64,000 nt of DNA from an uncultured Prochlorococcus sp. (GCA_902621675.1 CACNMX010000001.1:58439-122438); one strand, 5' to 3'. Shown: positions 52,475-61,289, counted from the first letter of the stretch. A program made the numbers and translations. The notes: a model not told the origin generated them from the sequence alone.

Positions 52475-55405
52475 TTATTTTGTCTCCATCCAATTGTCTC
52501 CAATACCAATATCAACTAAAAGAGGCACATTTAATTTTACACAATCTTCCATAGTCTTCTTTACTAATTTCGTCGTAATTTCCAAAGAATCTGGTTCAAC
52601 TTCAAACAATAATTCATCATGTACTTGCAAAAGCATTTTTGCGGGAACATTCATTTCTATGAATTTCTTATTTAGTTGAACCATTGCAATTTTAATAATA
52701 TCTGCACTTGAACCCTGAATTGGGGCATTGGCTGCGGCTCTTAGTGACTGTGCCTCCATGCCAGCTCTCCTTGCGGATTGTAAGTCAATTTCGTAAGGAT
52801 CTTTTCCTATTAGTCTTCCAAGTCCATTTTTATCAAACTTAAATTCTCTCTTTCTACCAAAAATTGTTTTTACATAACCTTTTGATAAGGCAAGCCTTTC
52901 TTGGAGTTCAAGAAATTTGAAAATTTTTGAATATCTTTCTTTGTATTTAATTAGGAATTCTTTAGCTTCTGGTGTACTTACTCCTGTAGAACGTGCAAAC
53001 TTTTTAATTCCCATACCATAGATAACTCCGAAATTTATTGTTTTCCCAACTCTCCTCTCATCAGAAGAAATTTCCTCTTTCTCAAAAATTAATCTTGCAG
53101 TCAAAGAATGAATGTCATCATTTTTATGAAATGCATTTATTAGTATTTCTTCATCCGCTAAGTGAGCGAGTATTCTTAATTCGATCTGAGAATAATCAGC
53201 TGATAAAAGTTTCCAATTTTTTTCAGGCAAGAATGCTTTTCTGATTCTCCTACTAAATTCAGTCCTAACTGGGATATTTTGAAGATTAGGATTGCTACTA
53301 CTTAGTCTCCCAGTCGCTGTAGCAGCTTGATTAAAGTTTGTATGAACTCTTCCTGTCTTTTCGTTAATAAGATTTGGAAGAGCATCAATATAGGTGCTAA
53401 GTAATTTGCTAAGAGTTCTATGTTTTATTAAATGTTGGATTATTTCATGTTCGTCGACTAATCTTTCCAAAACTACTGCATCTGTACTCCATCCTGTTTT
53501 TGTTTTCCGTGATTTTTTCTTATCCAAATTTAATTTTTCAAACAATATCTCACCAAGTTGTTTTGGTGAAGATAGATTGAAACTTTCCTCTGCTAAGTCA
53601 TAAACTTTACTTTCAATATCTTCTAAGGTACTTTTTAATTCTTTTGAGAGTTTATCCAAATAAGGGATGTCGATGGTTATGCCATTCATTTCCATTTGGG
53701 ACAATACCGGCTCTAAAGGCAGCTCGATTTCTTCGAACAATTTGATTAATTCATCTTTTTCCTTTGAAAAGCTTTCTTTAAAAATTTTGACAATCTTCAA
53801 AGTTAGAAAAACATCATAACCGCAGTAAATACTTGCTTCATCAATATCAACAAATGAAAAGTCTTTATTTTTTCCAACTGTCTCCTTAAATGAAGGAGGC
53901 TTAAATCCAAATAATCTAAAACTAATTTCACTTAACCCATGTTTCTCCTGATTATTAAGAAGGTAGTCTGCTAATAAGGTGTCAAAGGTTACGCCTTTAA
54001 GATCGAGTCCATGATTAAAAAATATTTGCCTATCAAATTTAGAATTTTGGAGTGCCTTTTCTTTTTTTGGATCTTCTATCCAATTTCTTAGCTTCGAAAA
54101 AACATCTTCAATTGATAATTGATTGGAGGTTTCCTTTTTTGTTTGATGACCAAGAGGTATATAAAATAAATCATCATTCTCTTCTCCAAGACATAACCCT
54201 ATCCCAACAAGTTCCGCATCGATTGGATTCAAACTATTGGTCTCTGTATCTAAAGAAACTATTTGATTAGTCTTGTCTAATCTTTGAATTAATTTATTAA
54301 GTAATTCGAAATCGTTTACAACAGTTACGTTGATTTTAGGGATTTTAGTTTCACTATTTTCTAATTCATTATTGCCTGCGACTTTTGGTGCCTTCTCCTC
54401 CTCTTTAGCTACATTATTTTTGTCAAAACCACCTTTGCTGAAAGTTGAATTGAAAATATCAATTTGTCTAAGTAGTGTTGATAGTTCTAATTTTTTCAGT
54501 GACTCTGAAAGTAGTTCTTGATTTATATTTTTTAATTCATAACCGTTACTTAAAATTAAAGGCACCTCAGTATTTATTTTTGCTAAATCCCTGGAAAGAA
54601 AAGCATTATGTTTATCGTTTCTGAGCTTTTCTATAACTGAACCTTTGATGAATCCTTTATATTTCTTATCGTTGTTCTGTTGAATCTTGTCCAAAGCTTG
54701 ATAGATTCCATCAAGCGTGTCGTTCTCTTTTAGTAGATTAATTGCAGTTTTTGGACCTACCCCTTTAATACCTGGAATATTATCAGAACTATCACCAGTT
54801 AGGGCTTTAAGATCAACTACTCTTTCTGGCGCAACACCTAATTTTTCTTTTACTCCATTTTCATTCATAAGAGTTGGATTACCACTTTTCGCATATGGAC
54901 CACCACCCATATAAAGTACATAAATATCTTTTTGATCATCTACTAATTGAAATAAGTCCCTATCTCCAGAAAGAATATTTACGCACCATCCTTTAGAAGA
55001 AGCATCATTTGCAATTGTGCCTAGGAGATCATCTGCTTCGTATCCTGGAGATTTAAAAATTGGTAAATTAAGGCTTTCTTCTAAAATGACTTCTAGTTGT
55101 TCAATATCCTGAAAAAAAACATCTGGTGCTACATCTCTATTGGCCTTATAATTTGGATCTAATTCATGCCTGAAAGTTGGCTTTTCGGTATCAAAAGTAA
55201 TACAAACACCCTCAGGACTAATATTTTTGCAATTATCCAGAAGACTTTTTAGGAATCCATAAGTGACACTTGTTGGAAATCCCTCTTTGGTAGTTAAACC
55301 TCCATCAATCCCTTTGCTAAATGCGTAGAAGCTTCTAAAAGCAAGTGAGTGGCCATCGACTAAAAGTAAAATTGGTTTTTTAGAGTTTTCAGAATTTAAA
55401 CTCAT
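52475..55405 (-). CDS. polA: DNA polymerase I
   Basis: A 976-residue DNA polymerase I with three domains. The 5'-3' exonuclease begins LLVDGHSLAFRSFYAFS and has GDRDLFQLV and LTGDSSDNIPGIKGVGPKTA. The 3'-5' exonuclease appears active: SLDTETNSLN (D-x-E), ALQNSKFD and YCGYDVFLTL. The polymerase has motif A SADYSQIELRILAHL, motif B RRVGKTINFGVIYGMG and motif C QVHDELLFEV. Between the two exonuclease domains is a low-complexity linker (NVAKEEEKAPKV). It overlaps the HlyD-type gene upstream by four bases. Confidence 0.97.
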   Translation of the reverse strand: MSLNSENSKKPILLLVDGHSLAFRSFYAFSKGIDGGLTTKEGFPTSVTYGFLKSLLDNCKNISPEGVCITFDTEKPTFRHELDPNYKANRDVAPDVFFQDIEQLEVILEESLNLPIFKSPGYEADDLLGTIANDASSKGWCVNILSGDRDLFQLVDDQKDIYVLYMGGGPYAKSGNPTLMNENGVKEKLGVAPERVVDLKALTGDSSDNIPGIKGVGPKTAINLLKENDTLDGIYQALDKIQQNNDKKYKGFIKGSVIEKLRNDKHNAFLSRDLAKINTEVPLILSNGYELKNINQELLSESLKKLELSTLLRQIDIFNSTFSKGGFDKNNVAKEEEKAPKVAGNNELENSETKIPKINVTVVNDFELLNKLIQRLDKTNQIVSLDTETNSLNPIDAELVGIGLCLGEENDDLFYIPLGHQTKKETSNQLSIEDVFSKLRNWIEDPKKEKALQNSKFDRQIFFNHGLDLKGVTFDTLLADYLLNNQEKHGLSEISFRLFGFKPPSFKETVGKNKDFSFVDIDEASIYCGYDVFLTLKIVKIFKESFSKEKDELIKLFEEIELPLEPVLSQMEMNGITIDIPYLDKLSKELKSTLEDIESKVYDLAEESFNLSSPKQLGEILFEKLNLDKKKSRKTKTGWSTDAVVLERLVDEHEIIQHLIKHRTLSKLLSTYIDALPNLINEKTGRVHTNFNQAATATGRLSSSNPNLQNIPVRTEFSRRIRKAFLPEKNWKLLSADYSQIELRILAHLADEEILINAFHKNDDIHSLTARLIFEKEEISSDERRVGKTINFGVIYGMGIKKFARSTGVSTPEAKEFLIKYKERYSKIFKFLELQERLALSKGYVKTIFGRKREFKFDKNGLGRLIGKDPYEIDLQSARRAGMEAQSLRAAANAPIQGSSADIIKIAMVQLNKKFIEMNVPAKMLLQVHDELLFEVEPDSLEITTKLVKKTMEDCVKLNVPLLVDIGIGDNWMETK

Positions 55406-56463
55406 TTTCTCTTCTTAGCCCAAGGTGGAATATCAATAAAGATTTGCTCTCCAGGTTCTAATCCATCAATGACTGAAGTTTTATTTCCACTACTAATACC
55501 AATCTCGATTTTTTCAAATTTGGGAGAATTGTTTTTATCAACTTTCAAAATTCCTTTTTCACCTTTTTCAGTGACAATAGAAACTGTTGGTACTAAGATT
55601 TTTTCTTCATTACCTTCGACTCTAAATTCAAGATCTGCAGTCATTCCAATTTTAATTTCTTCAGAAATATCTTTAAAATTTAAAGTTACTTCGAATGAGG
55701 TAACATTATTATCTTTCACAGCTCTTGTAGCTATTTTTTTAACTATGGCACTATATTTTTTTGAGGGATAAGCCTCAATTCTTACTGAGGCTTCTTGACC
55801 TATTTTTATTCTGCCAATGTCACTCTCAGGAACTTTAGCAACAATTTCTAGGCCCTCTGATAGTTCAAAAATAAAGTTTTTGGTTTTAGGGTCTGAACTT
55901 AAGTTTGTACTTGGTGTGACATAAGAACCTATCTCAGCATATTTTGCAGTTATCTTTCCTCCATAAGGCGCTTTAATTAGATAGAAACTTTTTTCAGCTT
56001 TTGCATCATTAAGTTTTGCGCTACTAATGTTGTAGTTATTTTTATAACTTTCATAGTCTTCTTTACTTACTGCGCCTTCTTGATATAAATATTCCCTTCT
56101 TAAAAATTCAGATTTTTGTTTTTCTACATTTAATTCAAGTTCTTCAATTTTATAGATAAAGTCTTCATCATCAAGAGAAGCTAAAATCTGATTTTTTTTG
56201 ACAAGATCGCCTTCATCTACTTTGATTTCTTTTATTACGCCTTGCTTCCGTGGCCCAATATTGCTTGTCCTTATTGCTTTTACTTCACCACTAGTGTTAA
56301 TTGAATCTGAGAGGATTCCTTTTTCAACTTGAACTACAAAATCAGAAATATCTTTTGACTTATTTTTCTTGAAGGAATTGGTTATAAAAACGAAAAATAT
56401 AGCTAGAGAAAGCAATATAATTCCACTTCTTAGATTTATATTTTTTTTTATTAAATCAAACAT
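55402..56463 (-). CDS. HlyD/RND-type periplasmic adaptor (membrane fusion protein)
   Basis: A 353-residue adaptor for an efflux pump or ABC exporter. N-terminal helix at about 12-30 (SGIILLSLAIFFVFITN), then a lipoyl-like half GEVKAIRTSNIGPRKQGVIK, a coiled coil at about 105-165 (VEKQKSEFLRREYLYQ), and the second half IKAPYGGKITAKYAEIGSYV. A beta-barrel domain follows. The transporter partner is not adjacent: the downstream gene is polA, with a four-base overlap. It resembles macrolide-type (MacA) adaptors, with substrate unknown. Confidence 0.85.
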   Translation of the reverse strand: MFDLIKKNINLRSGIILLSLAIFFVFITNSFKKNKSKDISDFVVQVEKGILSDSINTSGEVKAIRTSNIGPRKQGVIKEIKVDEGDLVKKNQILASLDDEDFIYKIEELELNVEKQKSEFLRREYLYQEGAVSKEDYESYKNNYNISSAKLNDAKAEKSFYLIKAPYGGKITAKYAEIGSYVTPSTNLSSDPKTKNFIFELSEGLEIVAKVPESDIGRIKIGQEASVRIEAYPSKKYSAIVKKIATRAVKDNNVTSFEVTLNFKDISEEIKIGMTADLEFRVEGNEEKILVPTVSIVTEKGEKGILKVDKNNSPKFEKIEIGISSGNKTSVIDGLEPGEQIFIDIPPWAKKRK

Positions 56464-56606
56464 TTCTTTTTAAAGCAGAAGTAGAGAATATTTAGGAACT
56501 AAATAAATAATCAAGACGATTATAATTAACTTATCCAAGATTGGTTAAGTAAATACTATATTACTAGAAGATGTTTTCTTGATAATTTTTCCATAAGTTT
56601 TTTCAA

Positions 56607-57698
56607 ATGTTAAAAGCAGGTATTATTGGATTACCAAATGTTGGAAAATCAACTCTATTTAATGCACTTGTAGAAAATGCTAAGGCCCAAGCGGCTAATT
56701 TTCCCTTTTGTACTATAGAACCTAATAAAGGCATAGTTTCAGTCCCAGATCAAAGGTTGCAAGAGTTAGGTAATTTAAGTTCTAGCCAAAATATTATCCC
56801 AACAAAAATCGAATTTGTAGATATCGCAGGACTAGTAAAAGGAGCTAGTAAAGGCGAAGGTTTGGGAAATAAATTTTTATCAAATATTAGGGAGGTTGAT
56901 GCAATAGTTCATGTTGTAAGGTGCTTTGAAGATAGTGATGTAATTCATGTTTCTGGAAAGGTAGATCCCCTGGATGACATTGAGATAATTAATCTGGAAT
57001 TGAATTTAGCTGATTTATCTCAACTCCAAAAAAGAAGAGAAAGAATTAAAAAACAGGTTAGAACTAGTAAAGAGGCAGCTAAAGAAGATACCCTACTAGA
57101 AAAAATTGAAAAAGAGCTAGAGAAAGGCCTTTCAGTTAGATCAATATCTTTGAATGAAGAAGAAAATTTAATAATTAAGCAATTAGGCTTCCTTACTGCT
57201 AAACCAATTATTTATGCAACTAATTTGAATGAAAATGATTTAGCTGGAGGTAATGATTTTTCATCAACAGTTCAGAGTTTTGCAAGTAATGAAAATACAG
57301 AATGTATAAAAATATCAGCGCAAGTCGAATCTGAATTAATAGAGTTAGAACCAGAAGATAAAAAAGACTACCTTATTGGCTTAGGAGTAGAAGAAGGGGG
57401 ATTAAGTTCATTAATTAGATCAACATATAAATTATTGGGATTAAAAACTTATTTCACTACCGGAGAAAAGGAGACAAAAGCTTGGACAATAAAAGATGGG
57501 ATGACTGCGCCACAGGCAGCAGGAGTAATTCATACTGATTTTGAAAAAGGATTTATAAGAGCTCAGACTATTTCGTATCAAAATTTAATTGATTCAGGTT
57601 CAATTGCCAATGCAAAAACTAAAGGTCTTTTAAGAAGTGAAGGTAAGGAATATGTTGTTAACGAAGGTGATGTAATGGAGTTCTTATTTAACGTTTAG
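56607..57698 (+). CDS. ychF: Redox-regulated ATPase YchF (Obg family)
   Basis: Obg-related P-loop protein that binds ATP rather than GTP. The 363 residues have GLPNVGKSTLFNAL at about 8-21, the switch region FCTIEPNKG, FVDIAGLVKGASKGEGLGNK, ATNLNEND (in place of NKxD) and the C-terminal TGS-like domain (FTTGEKETKAWTIKDG and EGDVMEFLFNV). Single gene, convergent with the small genes at 57.7 kb. Confidence 0.96.
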   Translation: MLKAGIIGLPNVGKSTLFNALVENAKAQAANFPFCTIEPNKGIVSVPDQRLQELGNLSSSQNIIPTKIEFVDIAGLVKGASKGEGLGNKFLSNIREVDAIVHVVRCFEDSDVIHVSGKVDPLDDIEIINLELNLADLSQLQKRRERIKKQVRTSKEAAKEDTLLEKIEKELEKGLSVRSISLNEEENLIIKQLGFLTAKPIIYATNLNENDLAGGNDFSSTVQSFASNENTECIKISAQVESELIELEPEDKKDYLIGLGVEEGGLSSLIRSTYKLLGLKTYFTTGEKETKAWTIKDGMTAPQAAGVIHTDFEKGFIRAQTISYQNLIDSGSIANAKTKGLLRSEGKEYVVNEGDVMEFLFNV

Positions 57699-57706
57699 TA
57701 AGTCTC

Positions 57707-57865
57707 TTAAGGCTTACTATTTTGCTTTTTAAATTTAAATTCAAAAAATGAAATTAATAAAATTAAGATACATCCTAAGCAACTTCCTATTAACCCAAAA
57801 ACAATGGTTGTAAAGCCATCATCGTAGCCATATTGTAATTGTGGTAAGTGAGGGGGTATTGGCAT
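57707..57865 (-). CDS. Small single-helix membrane protein
   Basis: A 52-residue protein: an N-terminal proline-rich stretch MPIPPHLPQLQYGYDDGF, one membrane helix (about 21-43, IVFGLIGSCLGCILILLISF) and a basic tail. Its start overlaps the stop of the upstream 47-residue gene (TAATG), so the two are coupled. Size and layout resemble small photosystem or NDH-associated subunits, but I cannot name it. Confidence 0.5.
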   Translation of the reverse strand: MPIPPHLPQLQYGYDDGFTTIVFGLIGSCLGCILILLISFFEFKFKKQNSKP

Positions 57866-58008
57866 TATTTTTCAACAGAATTTTCAATATCTTCCAGTAA
57901 ATGTTTAGTTGATCTACTAAAACCATTAGTTTTTAAATAGTTTTGAGCCTCTCTAAATTTTTCAGCTACTCTTTTTGCATAAGGAGTATTCATGGAATTT
58001 TGAGTCAT
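57865..58008 (-). CDS. Small helical protein, coupled to the next gene
   Basis: A 47-residue soluble protein, MTQNSMNTPYAKRVAEKFRE then QNYLKTNGFSRSTKHLLEDI and a short end. The stop codon overlaps the start of the membrane-protein gene by one base. Codon use is coherent, but no family is recognised. Confidence 0.5.
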   Translation of the reverse strand: MTQNSMNTPYAKRVAEKFREAQNYLKTNGFSRSTKHLLEDIENSVEK

Positions 58009-58169
58009 GTTGAAAATGCGACTCATTTTATAATCTGATTTAGGTAACCCCTTGATAAGTATTCAAAAATACAAGAATATAAAAATAGGATTTTTTACTT
58101 ACTGAGATATTTATTGTGAAAAGTTCTTGATTCTCCAAATAAAGTTTTTTCAGATTAGAAAAATTGACA

Positions 58170-58454
58170 ATGACAAATATATTATTAATTCTTTTTTTTG
58201 GACTTTTATTTTTATTATTTTTTTATTCAAAACGAATTAAAAGGCTATCCAAAAAGACAAAATCTAGTCCAACTTATGTTCCTTTCTTAAAAGAACAAGA
58301 ATTTAATCCTGATATAAGTACTGATAATTGGGATTTACATAAACTTAGATTAGATAAATTTAAAAGATCACAATACAAGGGATTAACTTTCTTCGTAAGT
58401 TCAGAAAATAGAATTTACTATCTTTCTGAAGAAGGGGATAAAGTTTATTGCTAA
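58170..58454 (+). CDS. Small membrane-anchored protein of unknown function
   Basis: A 94-residue protein: one N-terminal helix (about 3-19, NILLILFFGLLFLLFFY), a basic linker (SKRIKRLSKKTKSS) and a soluble part with KEQEFNPDISTDNWDLHKLR and SENRIYYLSEEGDKVYC. I use the ATG at 58170; a TTG two codons upstream is possible. Probably inside-facing by the positive-inside rule. No function known. Confidence 0.55.
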   Translation: MTNILLILFFGLLFLLFFYSKRIKRLSKKTKSSPTYVPFLKEQEFNPDISTDNWDLHKLRLDKFKRSQYKGLTFFVSSENRIYYLSEEGDKVYC

Positions 58455-58508
58455 CAGTGGTTTTTAATTTTATAAATAGGAAAAGCCGAAAGAAATTAAT
58501 AATATTAA

Positions 58509-58760
58509 ATGAAGTATTTATTTTTATTATCAGAAAAGTTATACAGGTTTATTGAATGGGAGTGGAATACTTTAAAAAAACTAAGAAGAACAAAAAGAAA
58601 AAATTTTATTTTAAGAGGATCATTTGCTTTATTTAGTTTATTATCAGTTCTTTTTTTAATATTTTTGCCACCTATTGCTTTTGGGATGTTATTTGGAGAG
58701 GGATTAAAATTTAGTATTTTTTTTATTTGGATATGGATTTTAAATTTAAAGTTTTTTTGA
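58509..58760 (+). CDS. Small two-helix membrane protein of unknown function
   Basis: An 83-residue protein with a basic amphipathic start (EKLYRFIEWEWNTLKKLRRT) and two hydrophobic helices at about 38-60 and 66-83. It lies 54 bp after the previous small membrane gene. No family is recognised. Confidence 0.5.
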   Translation: MKYLFLLSEKLYRFIEWEWNTLKKLRRTKRKNFILRGSFALFSLLSVLFLIFLPPIAFGMLFGEGLKFSIFFIWIWILNLKFF

Positions 58761-58818
58761 AAATTTATAATTTATTTTCCCAGATTATTTAATATTAATA
58801 ATATAAAAAATTTACCTT

Positions 58819-59034
58819 ATGCCAAAAATATTCAAACAAAATAAGTTTGCTTTGTTAGGAGCAAATATATTAATAATTTTACTTTGGGTTACTATATCTT
58901 CCTTTTTGATGAATTTATTTCAAAGTGAAAATGCCCCATTTTATATATATAAAATTTCTTTTTTAATCAGATTCCTTCCTCCTATTTGGGTTACATGGTT
59001 CCTTTGGATAAAAAGAGGGGGTTTAAAAAGATAA
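58819..59034 (+). CDS. Small two-helix membrane protein of unknown function
   Basis: A 71-residue protein with hydrophobic segments at about 10-31 (FALLGANILIILLWVTISSF) and 47-65 (FLIRFLPPIWVTWFLW), ending KRGGLKR. Third in a row of small membrane genes, on the plus strand. No family recognised. Confidence 0.5.
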   Translation: MPKIFKQNKFALLGANILIILLWVTISSFLMNLFQSENAPFYIYKISFLIRFLPPIWVTWFLWIKRGGLKR

Positions 59035-59065
59035 ATTACAAAAGCATTTTTACGGATTTACTATA

Positions 59066-59165
59066 AAAAAAAATCAGTTAAGATCTGAAAGCTTACTTGA
59101 AATTTTCATGTAAGAATTAGGTAATTGAGGGATTGTTTTTAGCTAAGAAACAATCTCTTTTTTTT
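59066..59165 (+). ncRNA. Candidate small RNA or structured 3' UTR
   Basis: After a TACTATAAA-like -10 (59058-59066) come two structures. The first is an imperfect 11-bp inverted repeat at 59092-59114 (CTTACTTGAAA / TTTCATGTAAG, one mismatch). The second is a terminator stem at 59129-59157 (GGGATTGTTT / AAACAATCTC) followed by eight T. A 100-nt transcript with these two hairpins has the shape of a Prochlorococcus sRNA. It may equally be the 3' UTR of the small membrane gene upstream. Confidence 0.4.
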
Positions 59166-59187
59166 AAGAATTTTTTCTAATAAAAAA

Positions 59188-59219
59188 AGTGTTTGTCAGT
59201 ATCCCTATTGACAAACACT
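59188..59219 (-). terminator. Terminator of the minus-strand hli operon
   Basis: A perfect 11-bp stem, AGTGTTTGTCA with TGACAAACACT around a 10-nt loop. On the minus strand it is followed by seven T. It lies 22 bp beyond the last gene of the hli block at 59242-60047. Confidence 0.9.
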
Positions 59220-59241
59220 CATGACGATCAATTTTTAAAAA

Positions 59242-59421
59242 TTAAACAGGCAATCTATTATCAATTTCTACTACTCCAGAATCCATAAGACGTCCGATTT
59301 TAATAACTAAAGCCATATCTAGCCTTGAAAATTCAGATTGATGGTTAGTTATCCAATCAAGTTCAGAAAGAGTTATAATTCCTAAAGTATTTACTTTAAG
59401 AAAAAGTAAGCCTAGATTCAT
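59242..59421 (-). CDS. Small protein of unknown function in the hli operon
   Basis: A 59-residue soluble protein starting MNLGLLFLKVNTLGIITLSE, then LDWITNHQSEFSRLDMALVI and an end DSGVVEIDNRLPV. It starts one base after the stop of the hli gene upstream, so it is translated from the same mRNA, and it ends just before the terminator. This gene-pair arrangement (hli then short acidic ORF) suggests a linked role, which is an inference. Confidence 0.62.
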   Translation of the reverse strand: MNLGLLFLKVNTLGIITLSELDWITNHQSEFSRLDMALVIKIGRLMDSGVVEIDNRLPV

Positions 59422-59422
59422 T

Positions 59423-59551
59423 TTAAAAAATTCCTGGTATTATCCAGCCGAATAAGCCATAATTTACAACTAATGCAAATAAGCCCATCATTGCCATCCT
59501 CCCATTAGTTCTTTCGGCGTTTTGCCAATAAGTTGGTTTTGAATTCTCCAT
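59423..59551 (-). CDS. hli: High-light-inducible protein (Hlip/SCP)
   Basis: A 42-residue one-helix chlorophyll-binding stress protein of the LHC superfamily. The helix has NGRMAMMGLFALVVNYGLFG, preceded by AERT and ending IIPGIF. The ExxNGRxAMxG motif provides chlorophyll ligands (Glu-Asn/Arg). It protects photosystems under high light or nutrient stress. Third hli in the minus-strand operon. Confidence 0.95.
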   Translation of the reverse strand: MENSKPTYWQNAERTNGRMAMMGLFALVVNYGLFGWIIPGIF

Positions 59552-59580
59552 TTTTTTTAGAATTGTTAAATAGTAAGTTT

Positions 59581-59841
59581 TTAAACGAAACCAGGAATTA
59601 TTTGACCTGTTGTTAGGTATGCTCCAACAGCAGCAATTAATCCAAGCATTGCGAATCTACCGTTAAGAGTTTCAGCAAAAACTTTTTCTTTTTCGATTGT
59701 TTTGACTTTTGTGTTTGTGTTTTTCATTTGATTAGAAGATGAATAGTTTAAATTTTCATTTTGAAATTGCTTGGTTAGATAAGCAACGAGAGTGGCTGTA
59801 AAGAATACAATTACGGCTAAAAAACCTGAAAGTGGACTCAT
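59581..59841 (-). CDS. hli: High-light-inducible protein with extra N-terminal helix
   Basis: An 86-residue Hlip variant. The C-terminus has ETLNGRFAMLGLIAAVGAYL and TGQIIPGFV, the standard chlorophyll-binding helix. The N-terminus carries an additional hydrophobic stretch (about 5-22, GFLAVIVFFTATLVAYL), so it has two predicted helices. The ATG at 59841 overlaps the stop of the upstream hli (TAATG). A longer frame to 59916 is an overlap artefact. Confidence 0.9.
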   Translation of the reverse strand: MSPLSGFLAVIVFFTATLVAYLTKQFQNENLNYSSSNQMKNTNTKVKTIEKEKVFAETLNGRFAMLGLIAAVGAYLTTGQIIPGFV

Positions 59842-60047
59842 TAAAAAATGCCAGGAATAATTTGTCCAGTTGAAACGTAAGCACCTACTAATGCCACAAG
59901 GCCAATCATTGCCCAACGACCATTAACTTTTTCTGCATTTTGTGGGTAGCTGTCGTATGAAACAGACTCATCTATGTAAGGACGTGTTTCAGTAGGGAAC
60001 ATGTTCTGCCTGCCGCCTGATTCAGTAGTAACGTTTGAATTAGCCAT
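59841..60047 (-). CDS. hli: High-light-inducible protein
   Basis: A 68-residue Hlip, first gene of the minus-strand hli block. The N-terminal tail is polar (MANSNVTTESGGRQNMFPTE then TRPYIDESVSYDSYP), followed by AEKVNGRWAMIGLVALVGAY and TGQIIPGIF. The chlorophyll-binding motif is intact. Confidence 0.95.
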   Translation of the reverse strand: MANSNVTTESGGRQNMFPTETRPYIDESVSYDSYPQNAEKVNGRWAMIGLVALVGAYVSTGQIIPGIF

Positions 60048-60351
60048 TGAAGTTGTGTAATTGTTAATTAATGTAACACTACTATTAACAAATGTAAAGT
60101 ATTAGGCTGAAATTAAGTTATTTTCAAGATAATTACTACATAAATGTAACATAATAGTGACATATATTTTAAAATAGTTGTTTTTTGGCTTTTTATGCTT
60201 TACAGATTGGCTTGCACTCTATTAGGAGTTCAATTCGTCGTTTAAGTAAATTTTTTTTAATCCCTTAGAAAGATATAAATTTGGTAGAAAAAACTACATC
60301 ATTCTGAAATTTGAATAATTAGTTTTTAGTTTTAACCTATCTCAATTTATT
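60048..60351. other. Divergent control region between two hli transcripts
   Basis: No supported gene. It must contain promoters for the minus-strand hli operon and the plus-strand hli gene. A 16-codon frame (60195-60245, MLYRLACTLLGVQFVV) is too short to claim. No clear palindrome or -35 element was seen. Confidence 0.5.
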
Positions 60352-60480
60352 ATGGAATTCGCAAAAAAAATCATGACTGAAAAAGCTGAAAAGCTTAATG
60401 GTAAAGCCGCAATGCTTGGAATGTTTGCTCTTGTAGGAGCTTATTATTTTACTGGTCAAATTCTTCCAGGAATTTTCTAG
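60352..60480 (+). CDS. hli: High-light-inducible protein
   Basis: A 42-residue Hlip on the plus strand. It starts MEFAKKIMTEKAEKLNGKAA and ends TGQILPGIF. In the chlorophyll-binding motif the usual arginine is replaced by lysine (NGKAAMLG). It is divergent from the three-hli operon and followed by a terminator. Confidence 0.93.
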   Translation: MEFAKKIMTEKAEKLNGKAAMLGMFALVGAYYFTGQILPGIF

Positions 60481-60503
60481 TAAAATTCCTTTTAAATTTT
60501 TTT

Positions 60504-60526
60504 AGGGCTTTCTCAAGCCCTTTTTT
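60504..60526 (+). terminator. Rho-independent terminator after hli
   Basis: GGGCTT-TCTC-AAGCCC is a perfect 6-bp stem followed by six T, 23 bp after the hli stop. The stem is short but G+C-rich for this genome. Confidence 0.85.
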
Positions 60527-60551
60527 ACTGGATGATTATATTATTTCCTTT

Positions 60552-61289
60552 TTAATTATCTAATAATTCAAATAATTTACTTATTAAGAGTTTTCTTTTA
60601 AAAAAAGTTTTATCAATATATTTTTTATTCTCTTCTTTTAAAATTTCCTGACCATTTAAACCTAATCCTTTAAGGACAAACTCTTTATCTTCTTTAATCC
60701 AGTTATTTATCATTCCCCCCGTCGTCTCTATATGGAATTGTAATCCGTAAGCAAAATTACCAATCCTAAAAAACTGTTCCTTACAACGAGCACTACTAGC
60801 AATGAGTACTGCTTTATTAGGTAATAAAATCCTATCTCCATGCCAATGTAGTACATGAAAAGGATCTTCAAAAAGTGCTTTAAAGTCTTTATTCGATTTG
60901 TCTATAAAAATTTGAGACCATCCAATTTCTGGTAATGCTTTTGGAGGTGATCCATATTTAAGAATTTCTACATCTCCCCCAGCAGCACTCGCAAGCAACT
61001 GAGCACCTAAGCAAACACCGACTATAGGTCTCTCATTTTCTAATTCTTTTTTTATAAAATCTCTTTCTAGCTTAAGCCATGGATATTTTCCGCTTCCAAT
61101 ATCTTTAACACCCATTGGTCCACCCATAATTAAAATTAAGTCTCCTTTTTTTGTTTGCGGCAGAGCATTTTTATTATCTAAACGAATAATTTCTATTTTT
61201 AAATCTCTTTCTTTAGCAAATTGTTCAAAAAGACCAGGCCCCTCTATTTCTAAATGTTGCAAAACTAATAGGCGTTTTATTTCCTTCAT
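60552..61289 (-). CDS. Class I glutamine amidotransferase-like protein
   Basis: A 245-residue stand-alone GATase1 domain (GMP synthase-like). The nucleophile lies in GVCLGAQLLASAAG (C93) and the catalytic His in YGLQFHIETT, with the oxyanion segment MGGPMGV at about 55-61. The donor is glutamine; the acceptor enzyme is unknown. Its start overlaps the stop of the 98-residue gene upstream by four bases. Confidence 0.85.
   Translation of the reverse strand: MKEIKRLLVLQHLEIEGPGLFEQFAKERDLKIEIIRLDNKNALPQTKKGDLILIMGGPMGVKDIGSGKYPWLKLERDFIKKELENERPIVGVCLGAQLLASAAGGDVEILKYGSPPKALPEIGWSQIFIDKSNKDFKALFEDPFHVLHWHGDRILLPNKAVLIASSARCKEQFFRIGNFAYGLQFHIETTGGMINNWIKEDKEFVLKGLGLNGQEILKEENKKYIDKTFFKRKLLISKLFELLDN

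Noticed and set aside
59841..59916. Upstream extension of the 86-residue hli gene
   Set aside because: The sequence overlaps the neighbouring hli gene in another frame and does not resemble Hlip N-termini. The ATG at 59841 overlaps the upstream stop as in the other coupled genes.
60195..60245. 16-codon frame in the hli control region
   Set aside because: It is too short and has no ribosome site; similar frames occur by chance.
60180..60250. tRNA-like GTTCAATTC string
   Set aside because: No cloverleaf arms can be formed around it.
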